A stretch of DNA of 64,000 bases from Nitrospinaceae bacterium (GTDB lineage: Bacteria > Nitrospinota > Nitrospinia > Nitrospinales > Nitrospinaceae), in the NCBI GenBank assembly GCA_024644405.1, contig JAHELC010000001.1, positions 382,854-446,853 on the forward strand, given 5' to 3'. How positions within the stretch are numbered: the first letter of the stretch is position 1; each line of letters starts with the position of its first letter. Under the pieces are notes generated by a model that saw only the letters and a program-made list of their open reading frames with translations, was not told where the DNA came from and did no database searches. A program made the position numbers and the translations under genes. This document shows positions 28,881-37,254 of this stretch, one piece after another.

Positions 28881-29624
28881 CTATCTGCCAAATACCTGTT
28901 TTAAAGTGTCGGTGACCCGGGCGGCGGGGTTCGTCCTTATTTTCGCTTCCTCTTCTCCCACTTTGAGGAACAATCCCCCGAGAGCCTTGTCAGTCACATA
29001 ATTGTCCAGATCCAAAGATTGTGCGGACATAAAAGGTAAAGAAGTGAAGGACGACATCATATCCTTGTAAGCCTTGGTGGCACCCACTTCATCCAGACTG
29101 GAGGAAATGACCGGCTTGAAAGCTTCGGTAATTTTAGTGCGAGTCTTGGAATCCAGGTATTGCGTTGCAGAATTATCCCCACCATTTAAAATGCCTTTCG
29201 CATCCTCAAAAGACATTTCTTTAATGGCATCCATGAAGAATCCCTTGGCTTGAGGCGCTGCGTTCTCCGCCGCCCGGTTCATCGTCAAAACAAAATGGTC
29301 CACCTGCTCCCCCATCCCGACATTCTTTAACATGTCGGCAACATTTTGGATTTTCTCCGGCATGAGGATTCGGGTCAGCTCATTTCCAAAATAACCGTCA
29401 GTTTCGGAAAGAAAAGATACTGCGTTCCCCGTACCAACGGACAGAGCCTCTTTCAGGCCGGAGACGGTTTCATCCACACTCAAGGCTTCCCCACCGGCCA
29501 CTCCACTGTCTCCCCCTTTTAAAACCGGATCGACTTTCTCCAGGATTTCATCCAAAAATCCGGAGTGGACAGGACCAGCGCTTATCAGTAAAACCAGTAA
29601 AGTGAAAATTATTTTTTTCTTCAT
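28881..29624 (-). CDS. DUF4197 family exported protein
   Basis: A signal peptide (about 1-21) is followed by the DUF4197 pattern: SGLKEALSVGTGNAVSFLSE, DGYFGNELTRILMPEKI, MNRAAENAAPQAKGFFMDAI, GILNGGDNSATQYL and the repeated mention of F-K-P-V-I. The function is unknown for the whole family. The gene lies between the CAT tRNA and a partial copy of that tRNA's 3' end at 29839, an arrangement discussed as a possible insertion. It has no close partner gene. Confidence 0.9.
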   Translation of the reverse strand: MKKKIIFTLLVLLISAGPVHSGFLDEILEKVDPVLKGGDSGVAGGEALSVDETVSGLKEALSVGTGNAVSFLSETDGYFGNELTRILMPEKIQNVADMLKNVGMGEQVDHFVLTMNRAAENAAPQAKGFFMDAIKEMSFEDAKGILNGGDNSATQYLDSKTRTKITEAFKPVISSSLDEVGATKAYKDMMSSFTSLPFMSAQSLDLDNYVTDKALGGLFLKVGEEEAKIRTNPAARVTDTLKQVFGR

Positions 29625-30028
29625 TGTTCCTTCCTCTTATTTAGATATGATTGCCTCCGACTTAGAAGCTTATCGCAGTCTTTACAGTTCAACAAATAAT
29701 ATCCGGCATTATCGGTGTTTTGTCCGTAAACGTATTTCTATCAGGCTGCATTTATCCCAAAAAGAAACTTGAAATACGCATGATTTATATGGAGAAATTG
29801 AATCGGATTGCAAATTCCGGCAATTTTTAAAGGGCCACAACCGGGGGACCCGGGCACGAATCCTGGTGGGCCAGCCGGGCCAGGCCCAGTTCAATTTTTA
29901 CTGGGACGGAATGGCCTCCTCCGCAAGTTATCTTCGCAAATCAGAATTTAAAAATTAACCGCGGCGGTTCGCAGGCTACTTTCTTTACAGGGGGAGGGAA
30001 TTTTGGAGGGGAGTGATAGCCTGATCTA
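29625..30028. other. Non-coding gap holding a partial tRNA duplicate
   Basis: No real gene is seen; the 61-codon frame on the minus strand lacks family features and a ribosome-binding site. At 29839-29872 the anticodon-to-acceptor half of the CAT tRNA recurs in degraded form, including the exact 16-mer cgaatcctggtgggcc. Confidence 0.6.
29839..29872 (+). repeat. Partial copy of the tRNA 3' half (att-like)
   Basis: The copy corresponds to 28694-28728 of the tRNA. The first seven bases (aaccggg) and the last sixteen (cgaatcctggtgggcc) are identical; the middle differs and is one base shorter. The two copies are about 1.14 kb apart in the same orientation, as expected when an element inserts at a tRNA 3' end. 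No integrase gene lies between or beside them. Confidence 0.6.
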
Positions 30029-31558
30029 TCAGTTTTGCTTTTCAGGTAATTCTACAATATACAAAGTACCCTTTCCCAAGGAACTCTTCACTACAATCTT
30101 TCCATGGTGGCGCGTCACGACTTTCAAACATATTGCCAGCCCCATCCCGGTCCCGGGAAATTCGGAGGAACCGTGTAGCCGCTCAAATGGTTTAAAAATG
30201 CGTTTAATATGTTCCTCTTTCATTCCAATGCCGTTATCACGGATCATTATTTTCCAATATCCGTTATCGTTGTACATACTATCGATCTCAATCTTGGGCG
30301 CCTCGGTTTTATTGTGGAATTTCAAGGCGTTGCTGATTAGATTTTGAAACAGCTGGCGCATCTGGGTTTTGTCCGCTTCAATTTTTGGAAGGTGCTTAAT
30401 ATCTATGATTCCCTTTGTCCGCTCAATACTCACTTCGAGATCAAGCAGCACTTCCTGGACAACGTCTTTCAGATCAACAGGTCCCATTTCCGGAGCTAAC
30501 GAAGAAATTCTCGAATATCGAAGGAGGTCCTCAATAAGCTTTTGCATCCTAACGGAAGAGTTTTCCAATCGATGGAAGTATTCTTTTTCTCTTTCATCCA
30601 ACTTTTCTCCAATGGAGTTACGCAATCGATCAGCAAATGAAATAATTTTCCGCAATGGCTCCTGGAGATCGTGCGATGCCGTACGGGTAAAATCTTCTAA
30701 ATTTTGATTGGCTTCAGCCAAATCTTTGACCAGATTTTGCAGCATTTCTTCAATTTCTCTTCTTTTGGTTATGTCCTCTATAAATAAAATGAAATACAGG
30801 GGATCGCCGGAAGGCGAAGAAACAGGCGAAATCGTAACATTCACCCACACCGGAAGACCGTCTTTTCTCAGGAATTGAGTTTCCCTGGAAAAATACTGGA
30901 CATTTCCCGTCAAAAGTTCATCAATCATATTGCGGGTATTCTGGGACTCCTCCGGAGGGGTGATATCAATCATGGATATCTTCAGTAATTCGTCTTGCTC
31001 ATAACCGATTATCTGGCAGAATTTATTATTACATGTGAGCCACATTCCTTTTAAAGACAAGTGAGCAATGCCAATTGCCGCTTGATTAAAGGAAGCTTTT
31101 ATCTGCTGTTCGATTTCACTTAAAGTTCCTTCCATGACCTGTTTTTCTTTAAGCAGGCCAATTTTTTCAAATCCTCTGCGTAGCGTCGCCAACAGTTCCC
31201 CCGGATTGACCGGCTTCCTGAGGTAGTCATAGGCCCCACTATTCAGAGCCTCGACCGCGGTTTCTACAGATCCAAACCCAGTGATCATGACACATAGGAT
31301 ATTGGGTTGTATCTTTTTCAACTTGGGAAGCAACTCAATTCCATTATCCTGGCCCAACCGGATATCAATCAACGCCAAATCCACAGTATTCTTTGTTATC
31401 GATTCCAATGCTTCTTCTTCACTGTGCGCCAACACCGTTTGGTAATCCTCATTCTCGAGAATCAGCTTCAAACTCGCAGCGAAGTCCTGATCATCGTCTA
31501 TTATCAGAATTTTATAATTCCGCTGGGTTTCATCTGCAGTATTTTGTTTTTCCGGCAT
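30029..31558 (-). CDS. Receiver-PAS-histidine kinase hybrid
   Basis: Order of domains: a receiver (about 15-130) with phosphoacceptor D65 (LALIDIRLG) and KPVNP; a PAS/PAC pair (about 150-270); the dimerisation H-box ASHDLQEPLRKIISF; and a C-terminal ATPase with DNGIGM and GTGMGLAICLKV. There is no membrane segment, so sensing is cytoplasmic. The receiver is nearly identical in pattern to the single-domain regulator at 31709, evidence of duplication. It closes a minus-strand operon headed by a TonB-dependent receptor. Confidence 0.93.
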   Translation of the reverse strand: MPEKQNTADETQRNYKILIIDDDQDFAASLKLILENEDYQTVLAHSEEEALESITKNTVDLALIDIRLGQDNGIELLPKLKKIQPNILCVMITGFGSVETAVEALNSGAYDYLRKPVNPGELLATLRRGFEKIGLLKEKQVMEGTLSEIEQQIKASFNQAAIGIAHLSLKGMWLTCNNKFCQIIGYEQDELLKISMIDITPPEESQNTRNMIDELLTGNVQYFSRETQFLRKDGLPVWVNVTISPVSSPSGDPLYFILFIEDITKRREIEEMLQNLVKDLAEANQNLEDFTRTASHDLQEPLRKIISFADRLRNSIGEKLDEREKEYFHRLENSSVRMQKLIEDLLRYSRISSLAPEMGPVDLKDVVQEVLLDLEVSIERTKGIIDIKHLPKIEADKTQMRQLFQNLISNALKFHNKTEAPKIEIDSMYNDNGYWKIMIRDNGIGMKEEHIKRIFKPFERLHGSSEFPGTGMGLAICLKVVTRHHGKIVVKSSLGKGTLYIVELPEKQN

Positions 31559-31563
31559 ATCCT

Positions 31564-31706
31564 TATATTCCTTTTTTAGCGGGCAACCACAAATTAACTT
31601 TTGTTCCTACGTCTACTTGGCAAACGAAGCAACCCCGGTCTAACGATTGCTCCAGGATTCCTTTTACAATCAGCAATAATCACTTTCACTCTACCTTGAT
31701 TGAAGC
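31564..31706 (-). pseudogene. Remnant of a second membrane histidine kinase (C-terminal ATPase end)
   Basis: Translating this gap on the minus strand gives NRFNQGRVKVIIAD near 31700. After a deletion and frame change it continues with IVKGILEQSL and VGTKVNLWLP, ending at TAA 31564-31566. The intact kinase at 32169 has INQGRVEVVVTD, IVKGIMEQHL and VGTKVTLWLP at its end. Nucleotide similarity is visible over about 120 bases. The segment is therefore the shrunken C-terminus of a duplicated kinase gene. Confidence 0.75.
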
Positions 31707-31708
31707 GG

Positions 31709-32164
31709 TTATTCATTGTCATCCTCATTCCTGTTTGTTCTTGCCTGCCTTTCTTTAATCAAACGAATTTTTTCAAAACCTCTGCGCAGCGTTGCCAATA
31801 ACTCCTCCGGATTGACCGGCTTCCTAAGATAATCATAAGCCCCATTTCTAAGGGCTTGAATGGCTGTATCTATGGTTCCAAATCCGGTAACCATGATACA
31901 AAGTATACTGGGCTGAATATCTTTTAGCTTAGGAAGCAAATCAATCCCATTGTCCTGCCCCAACCGGATATCAATCAGTGCCAAATCCACAGCATTCTTC
32001 TCAATGGATTCCAAGGCTTGTTCTTCGCTGTGCGCCAACAACGGTGTGTAATTTTCATTTTCAAGAATCAGCTTTAAACTAGCCGCAAAATCCAGATCAT
32101 CGTCGATAATCAGAATTTTATATTCCGACTGGTCAGTATCTGAAATCTTCTTATTTTCCGACAT
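31709..32164 (-). CDS. Single-domain response regulator
   Basis: The 151-residue protein is a receiver only: acidic pocket DDD at 21-23, phosphoacceptor D65 in LALIDIRLG, the switch T/S in MVTGFG, and K in LRKPVNPEE. It has no output domain; its short basic/acidic tail is unstructured. Its gene starts four bases after the stop of the membrane kinase at 32169, so that kinase is the natural phosphodonor. It may pass phosphate onward or act through protein contact. The receiver of the downstream hybrid kinase is its close paralogue. Confidence 0.93.
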   Translation of the reverse strand: MSENKKISDTDQSEYKILIIDDDLDFAASLKLILENENYTPLLAHSEEQALESIEKNAVDLALIDIRLGQDNGIDLLPKLKDIQPSILCIMVTGFGTIDTAIQALRNGAYDYLRKPVNPEELLATLRRGFEKIRLIKERQARTNRNEDDNE

Positions 32165-32168
32165 GTCA

Positions 32169-33656
32169 TTAATTTCCTTCGTTAATAGGCAGCCATAAAG
32201 TAACTTTTGTCCCTACGCCGACCTGACTATCGATGTTAATGCCACCTAGATGTTGTTCCATGATTCCCTTTACTATGGGTAGACCCAGCCCAACCCCGAA
32301 ACTTTTAGTGCTGTACAGAGGCTCATAAATTTTCTCTAAATCCGCCTGTGGTATCCCTTCACCGCTATCGGTAACAACCACTTCCACTCTGCCTTGATTG
32401 ATACGACTTTCAACCGTAAGCCTCATATCTTTTTTTTCGGACTGATCGGATTGCTTACCGGGCTTAACTTTCGTCATGGATTGAACTCCATTCTGGATAA
32501 CATTGATAACAGCCCGCCGAAAACTTTCGCTGTCGATATTAACAACAGCCTCTGATTTTAAACTTGTCGTGATAATGACCTCGTCAGGCGTGGGCTGCTC
32601 ATCAACCAGCTCATTGAGCCACGAGTCGATCTTGGCAGGCTCGAGGTTTTTTTCCTGCAGTCTTGTAAAATCCAAAAGTTCTTCAATAATATGATCGCAG
32701 CGGACCACGTTTCTTTCAATTCTGTCAAGCTCAGGCTCCAGGGCGTAGTTGCTTTTGCTGATCAATTGCTTGATATTGAAAACCGTATTACGAATTGTTC
32801 CCAAAGGATTCCGAATTTCATGACTCACCATTGCAGACAGGGTACCCATAACCGCCAGTTTTTCCTTACTCACAAGTTCTTTTTGAGCCGCCTCCAGCTC
32901 CCGGGTTCGCTCATTGACCAACTCTTCAAGGTTAGAACGGTACTGCTCCAGAGTTTGGTCTCTATTTTGAATTTGAGTCAACATTTCGTTAAATCCCGAG
33001 TATAGAACCCCCAACTCATCTTTCCCGTCATAAGTCGCCCTTAACGAATAATCCGTGAGCTTCGATACTTTTTGAGCCGTTTGAGCCAATGACAGAATGG
33101 GTTCCGAGATAAACCTTTGCAGTAGAACGGAGATGGGTATTGAAATCAACAAAATGACGGAGAAAATTCCAATAACCAATACCAATTGGTTTTCAATCTT
33201 GGATTCCATTTGATTCAAATTCGCTTTGATATAAATTTTTCCCAGGACTTCATCTTCCAAAACAATATTTTTTATAATTTCGATCCCTCGTTTCGTAATC
33301 ATCTGTCCTTCATGATCGAACGGCGGCGGTTTGAGTTTTTCGGTTTTATTCCTGGAATAAGTAGCGAAAATCTGGCCATCGGTCTTATAAATGACAGCAA
33401 AGTCAATCTGCCTTTCATCCTCCAAAGAAGAAAGTATCCTCTTTCCTGTCCTTGCGTCTTCAAAAAGAATAGCGGCTCGACTCATGGAACCAATGGCCAG
33501 CGCAAGCACTGTAAGACTCTCCACAATATCCGTTTTCAGGTTCTTGATATCACTATAAACCAGAATACTCCCCTGTAAAAGCAACGTTATCGTCACCAGG
33601 GCAACCAGCAACAAGACCAACTTTCTTTTAATGGAATAGGCGCTAAAAAATTTCAT
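32169..33656 (-). CDS. Membrane-bound sensor histidine kinase
   Basis: Transmembrane helices lie at about 12-33 and 155-178, flanking a periplasmic sensor of about 120 residues. HAMP, a coiled coil, the H-box MVSHEIRNPLGTIRN and an ATPase domain (DSGEGIP, GVGLGLPIVKGIMEQ) follow. Start ATG overlaps the stop of the YfiR-like gene by four bases (ATGA), so the two are coupled. YfiR-type periplasmic proteins in other bacteria control a membrane partner with the same HAMP layout, which suggests that the YfiR-like protein gates this kinase. Confidence 0.94.
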   Translation of the reverse strand: MKFFSAYSIKRKLVLLLVALVTITLLLQGSILVYSDIKNLKTDIVESLTVLALAIGSMSRAAILFEDARTGKRILSSLEDERQIDFAVIYKTDGQIFATYSRNKTEKLKPPPFDHEGQMITKRGIEIIKNIVLEDEVLGKIYIKANLNQMESKIENQLVLVIGIFSVILLISIPISVLLQRFISEPILSLAQTAQKVSKLTDYSLRATYDGKDELGVLYSGFNEMLTQIQNRDQTLEQYRSNLEELVNERTRELEAAQKELVSKEKLAVMGTLSAMVSHEIRNPLGTIRNTVFNIKQLISKSNYALEPELDRIERNVVRCDHIIEELLDFTRLQEKNLEPAKIDSWLNELVDEQPTPDEVIITTSLKSEAVVNIDSESFRRAVINVIQNGVQSMTKVKPGKQSDQSEKKDMRLTVESRINQGRVEVVVTDSGEGIPQADLEKIYEPLYSTKSFGVGLGLPIVKGIMEQHLGGINIDSQVGVGTKVTLWLPINEGN

Positions 33657-34240
33657 CGGCAGTTCCCTCCGCGAACAAGGGCTGCCAGATCCAAAAGTTC
33701 GGAGCTGACATTGAAATCCTTAGCCTCCAAACATTGTTTATTGATCTCAAGTTTGACTCTGTTTTCAACAACCAGAAGATTGATGTCGATCCCCCGCTCG
33801 GCAAAGCCTTCCGTATCCCCAACGGTTAGGATTGGATAGACTTTTGCCTGCTCGGCAATTTGCTCGACATTGAACCTTTCAGAAAAACTCACGAAAAGAA
33901 TTTGGCATCCCTGAAAATCACTTGGGGATACATCGAGTTTGATTTCAAGGGGACGTTCTTTGGAGCGGTGTTTTTCCTCAAGACGTTGCAGAATAGAGCC
34001 AAAGGGGTTGTCGCCTATAACGCAAATATTATACTTGGCTGAAAATGTCTGGGACGGCCATTTGACAAACCGGGTGAAATTGTAAATAAAACCGGCCTTG
34101 ATCGCATAGGCCCGCCGACTCGAATCCTGGGCAAGGGCTAGCGGAGATAAAAGATGGATGGATAAGGTTAAAAACAGAGTGAATACAACAAAACAGCCAG
34201 GGAGGGTTTTGAATAATTTGAGTGGGAGGAGTTTTGACAT
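33653..34240 (-). CDS. YfiR-like periplasmic regulator (DUF4154)
   Basis: An N-terminal signal peptide ends at about A-L-A-Q-D. The mature chain follows the YfiR/HmsC pattern: YAIKAGFIYNFTRFVKWPSQ, YNICVIGDNPFG, GCQILFVSFSERF, PILTVGDTEGFAERG and the closing LLDLAALVRGG. In Pseudomonas, YfiR represses a membrane diguanylate cyclase; here a histidine kinase follows instead. ATG at 34240 fits the signal peptide; the frame runs on upstream to a GTG without support. Two conserved cysteines (GCQ and KQCLE) may form the regulatory disulfide known in the family. Confidence 0.88.
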   Translation of the reverse strand: MSKLLPLKLFKTLPGCFVVFTLFLTLSIHLLSPLALAQDSSRRAYAIKAGFIYNFTRFVKWPSQTFSAKYNICVIGDNPFGSILQRLEEKHRSKERPLEIKLDVSPSDFQGCQILFVSFSERFNVEQIAEQAKVYPILTVGDTEGFAERGIDINLLVVENRVKLEINKQCLEAKDFNVSSELLDLAALVRGGNCR

Positions 34241-34381
34241 GAGATTACCATTAATTTCAGCAGATCTTTGCAATATGTTTGTTCCTTGGTAATTTTCTGT
34301 GCCAAACACTCCTGCTTTATTTGATCAACACTTTAATGGGGTAGGCCGTATTCCTGTGAACCGTAGAAAGATAAGCTCTCT

Positions 34382-36610
34382 TTAGAACTTAAGGGTTGCC
34401 TTAACGTAATAACTGCGTTGGGTTTCCGATGCCACTTCCAACAATTCACTGAGCTCCGGGTGAGACTCATCCAGCAAATTCTGGGCGACAAAAGACAGGT
34501 CGACATTTTTCATGGGTTGCCATCCCAGGCGCACATCCAGACGGCCGTATTCTGGAATGGCTCGGGAAATATTGTCATCCACGAAATAAAAAAAGGTATC
34601 CAGTTCCAGATTGTAAGGCAGGTTTAGATAAGAACGGATATTGAAAATGTGGTTCGGTTCACCCTCGGCTTCAAACCCCTCTGCGAAACCAGCATTACCA
34701 ACATTAGCACCCGGGAAGGGATGCAATTGAATTTCGGCGAAAGTGTAACTCCCGGAAATCCGCCAGTTCCGAAGCACCTGCCATTCTCCACTCAATTCCA
34801 CACCGTAGACTTCCCCTTTCACTGAATTATCTTGAAAAACGGGAAGTAAGTCGTGAACGGGCGGTCCGGGCTGGAAAAATAACGGGGTTCCGTTATTACT
34901 CTCAATAAGGTTATCGTAATCAAAATAATAGGCGGTGACATCGAAATTTAATTTACTATTGATTTTAGCTCTGTAGCCCAACTCATACGCCAGCAATTCT
35001 TCCGCTTTCGTCCCGCTATTGGGGATTTGTTGAATAAATGTTGGATTCCCAGTGCCAAAGATACCCGGCGCAGGAACGACGACCAGGTTAATCGTTGCAT
35101 TTTCTTCATCAATATTCGGTAAGCGAACCGCCCGGGAGAATGCCGCCCATATCGTGTGATTCGGATGCGGGTTCCAGGCCGTTCGGACACTGGGTTGGAA
35201 TTCAAATCCCGTAAAAACGTTATACTCAATCTTGGTTCCTAAAATCAGGCTTAACTTTTCGGGAATCAATTGGATTTCATCATGCAGAAACAGGCTCGCC
35301 AGATGAGTCGTGTCCTTGGCGTTTTGAACAATATTGGTGGTTTCCAAATCGAAAAATGCATAACGGTAATTCAACCCCCAGGAAAAATTATGAATATCGG
35401 CAATATTAAAATTGTGTTGGAAATCGATATCCAATTGATCCACTACATTATCAAACGGCACGCCTGATTTCCGTTTCAAGCGATCATAATAAACCTGTAA
35501 TTGATAGGAGGATGCGTCCTCGAAGGTGTGAGTCCACCGGCTCAAGACATTGGCCCCTTCCTGAACATTGGTTCCCTGAAAAGGGCTCGACCCGGCCGCT
35601 AAAGAAATAAACCGGCTGGTGAAGTCCAGATCGGAATTCAACCGGTAATAATCGCCCTGCAGGGTGAGTTGGTCCCGCTTGTTGATCTGCCAGTCCGTCC
35701 GGAATCCTCCCTGACCGATTTGCTTGTCATCAAAGGCATCATTGCCGTTCGCGGCGATACCGTCATCCCGGTCCCGGTATTTGCCATAGACCCGGTATTT
35801 GAGACCATTATCCAATTTCCCCCCATAACGCAACGTGCCAAATCCCTGTTCTTCCGTACCCACCCCTCCTGCAGCCAACCCCCCCTGAGTTTCTCCGGCG
35901 TTTTTGGTGATAATATTGATCACTCCGGCCACGGCATTGGAACCCCAGAGCGCGGCTCCGGGACCGCGGATCACTTCAATGCGGTCGATATCTTCCAGAA
36001 CCGTGTCCTGGCCAATCCAAAACACGCCTGAAGCCACGGGGCTGTATATAGACCTTCCGTCCATCAGAACCAGGAGCTTGTCCGAACCCAGCCGCTGGTT
36101 GAATCCTCGAATGGAAATAGCGTACCGATTCTGATTGATCTTTGATACCAATACCCCGGGCACCATGCGCAGGGCTTCCATAATATTCACGGCCCCCGAC
36201 CTTCGAATATCCTCCTGAGTCAATACATAAATGGCGGACGCCGCCTTGTGAACCAGTTCCGGCCTTTTACTGACGGAGGTGACCGTGACCTCCGTCTGCA
36301 TCAGTTGGTGAATATCCATTTCCAAAAATTCATCTTCTTCTGCCAGAGATTTCTCATTGGCTGAAAAAGCCGGATTGGGGGGAATCAATACCAACAGAAT
36401 GATGAAAATGGTAAGGCAACTGATTTGAAAATCGAATGGCCTAAAAGACAGGACTTTTGTTGAAGCGTTTTGTGTGGAGTCTTCAGGAAGAGGGGATATT
36501 GGTTCTTGGTTTTTTTGTGCGTGGAACCAACAAAGGCCACCCTGCAAAATCAACCGTTGAACCCCTCGTAAAATACCTGTAAGCTTGTTGAAGTCTTTAA
36601 TTCCTGCCAT
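34382..36610 (-). CDS. TonB-dependent outer-membrane receptor
   Basis: A hydrophobic export segment lies at about 62-85, preceded by an unusually long N-terminal region. The plug domain has MQTEVTVTSVSKRPE (TonB-box region), IRRSGAVNIMEALRMVPGV, SIRGFNQRLGSDKLLVLMDG, IEVIRGPGAALWGSNAVAGV and INIITK. The barrel continues to the C-terminal aromatic K-F. Such receptors take up metal chelates, cobalamin, sugars or peptides. It heads the minus-strand operon with YfiR and the kinases and is divergent from the azole-peptide cluster, with 363 bases between. Confidence 0.94.
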   Translation of the reverse strand: MAGIKDFNKLTGILRGVQRLILQGGLCWFHAQKNQEPISPLPEDSTQNASTKVLSFRPFDFQISCLTIFIILLVLIPPNPAFSANEKSLAEEDEFLEMDIHQLMQTEVTVTSVSKRPELVHKAASAIYVLTQEDIRRSGAVNIMEALRMVPGVLVSKINQNRYAISIRGFNQRLGSDKLLVLMDGRSIYSPVASGVFWIGQDTVLEDIDRIEVIRGPGAALWGSNAVAGVINIITKNAGETQGGLAAGGVGTEEQGFGTLRYGGKLDNGLKYRVYGKYRDRDDGIAANGNDAFDDKQIGQGGFRTDWQINKRDQLTLQGDYYRLNSDLDFTSRFISLAAGSSPFQGTNVQEGANVLSRWTHTFEDASSYQLQVYYDRLKRKSGVPFDNVVDQLDIDFQHNFNIADIHNFSWGLNYRYAFFDLETTNIVQNAKDTTHLASLFLHDEIQLIPEKLSLILGTKIEYNVFTGFEFQPSVRTAWNPHPNHTIWAAFSRAVRLPNIDEENATINLVVVPAPGIFGTGNPTFIQQIPNSGTKAEELLAYELGYRAKINSKLNFDVTAYYFDYDNLIESNNGTPLFFQPGPPVHDLLPVFQDNSVKGEVYGVELSGEWQVLRNWRISGSYTFAEIQLHPFPGANVGNAGFAEGFEAEGEPNHIFNIRSYLNLPYNLELDTFFYFVDDNISRAIPEYGRLDVRLGWQPMKNVDLSFVAQNLLDESHPELSELLEVASETQRSYYVKATLKF

Positions 36611-36973
36611 ACGAGCTAGACCTTATAAGAAGATTTTCTTCCATTTACCAAGGCACTGGGAATATTGAGGTTGTTTAAATTCTTTTACATTTTCTTTCAG
36701 AATAAATCTATTATAAGGATGAAACTCACTTTTTAAAAGGGTAAAAACAATAATTTTTCTCCAAACCGATATCATATTTACACCCAAACCCGTATCTCAT
36801 TATAAATAAATGAGTTGGCCTATACCCAAAAAAAAGAGTTACAATTACACTTTTTTGTAGACAAGGTTCTGTAATTTTGATACAAAGGGGCAAATTCGAT
36901 CTACCGTAATTGTGGTGATTCAAGTAAGGTTCTTTTTATCAAGGATTTTAACTTTTTAAATATAGGGGGAATT
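36611..36973. promoter_or_regulatory. AT-rich divergent promoter region of receptor and peptide cluster
   Basis: The gap separates the TonB receptor gene (minus) from the precursor peptide gene (plus). A possible plus-strand promoter is TTGTAG (36855-36860) with TGATAC (36878-36883) at 17 bases. No operator-like palindrome stands out. A Cys-containing 65-codon frame on the minus strand (36726-36923) has no ribosome-binding site or family match and is not called. Confidence 0.35.
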
Positions 36974-37168
36974 ATGGTTCATCAAAACATTCAAGAAGCC
37001 ATTGAGGAGCTTTCTACTAAAGAAGATGTAAATCTCAACATAATCCAAAGCCAGTTCAACTTGAGTCAGGAAGATATGATGGCCATGACATCATGCGATA
37101 CTCTTATGAAGTCGGTTACGCCGCGGCCCACTCAGTATTGTTGTACCTGCACTCAAGCTGACAACTGA
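36974..37168 (+). CDS. Putative azole-peptide (TOMM) precursor
   Basis: A 64-residue peptide with GGGGGA just before ATG. The first ~38 residues are acidic and helical, as expected of a leader, with F-N-L-S at 28-31. The C-terminal part is Cys/Ser/Thr-rich: a single C41 after T-S, then TPRPTQYCCTCTQADN with C56, C57, T58, C59 and T60. Such a block is suited to thiazole/oxazole formation by the cyclodehydratase genes directly downstream. It has no Gly-Gly cleavage site, and it does not resemble the known Nif11- or nitrile-hydratase-type leaders. Modification pattern and cleavage point are not visible. Confidence 0.82.
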   Translation: MVHQNIQEAIEELSTKEDVNLNIIQSQFNLSQEDMMAMTSCDTLMKSVTPRPTQYCCTCTQADN

Positions 37169-37189
37169 TCGAAACGTTTTGTTTGGAAC

Positions 37190-37227
37190 AAGGCATTACT
37201 CGATTTCGAGTAATGCCTTTTTTTTAT
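37190..37227 (+). terminator. Strong terminator between precursor and maturation genes
   Basis: aaggcattactcga (37190-37203) and tcgagtaatgcctt (37206-37219) form a perfect 14-pair stem with a two-base gap, followed by a run of T. Partial read-through would give much more precursor than enzyme transcript, a common layout in peptide clusters. Confidence 0.95.
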
Positions 37228-37254
37228 TTTTGAGAAGTTAAGGATTCAGGAATC

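Noticed and set aside
36726-36923. Second Cys-containing peptide gene on the minus strand next to the precursor
   Set aside because: No ribosome-binding site, it lies inside the likely promoter region, and its cysteines are scattered, unlike a core peptide.
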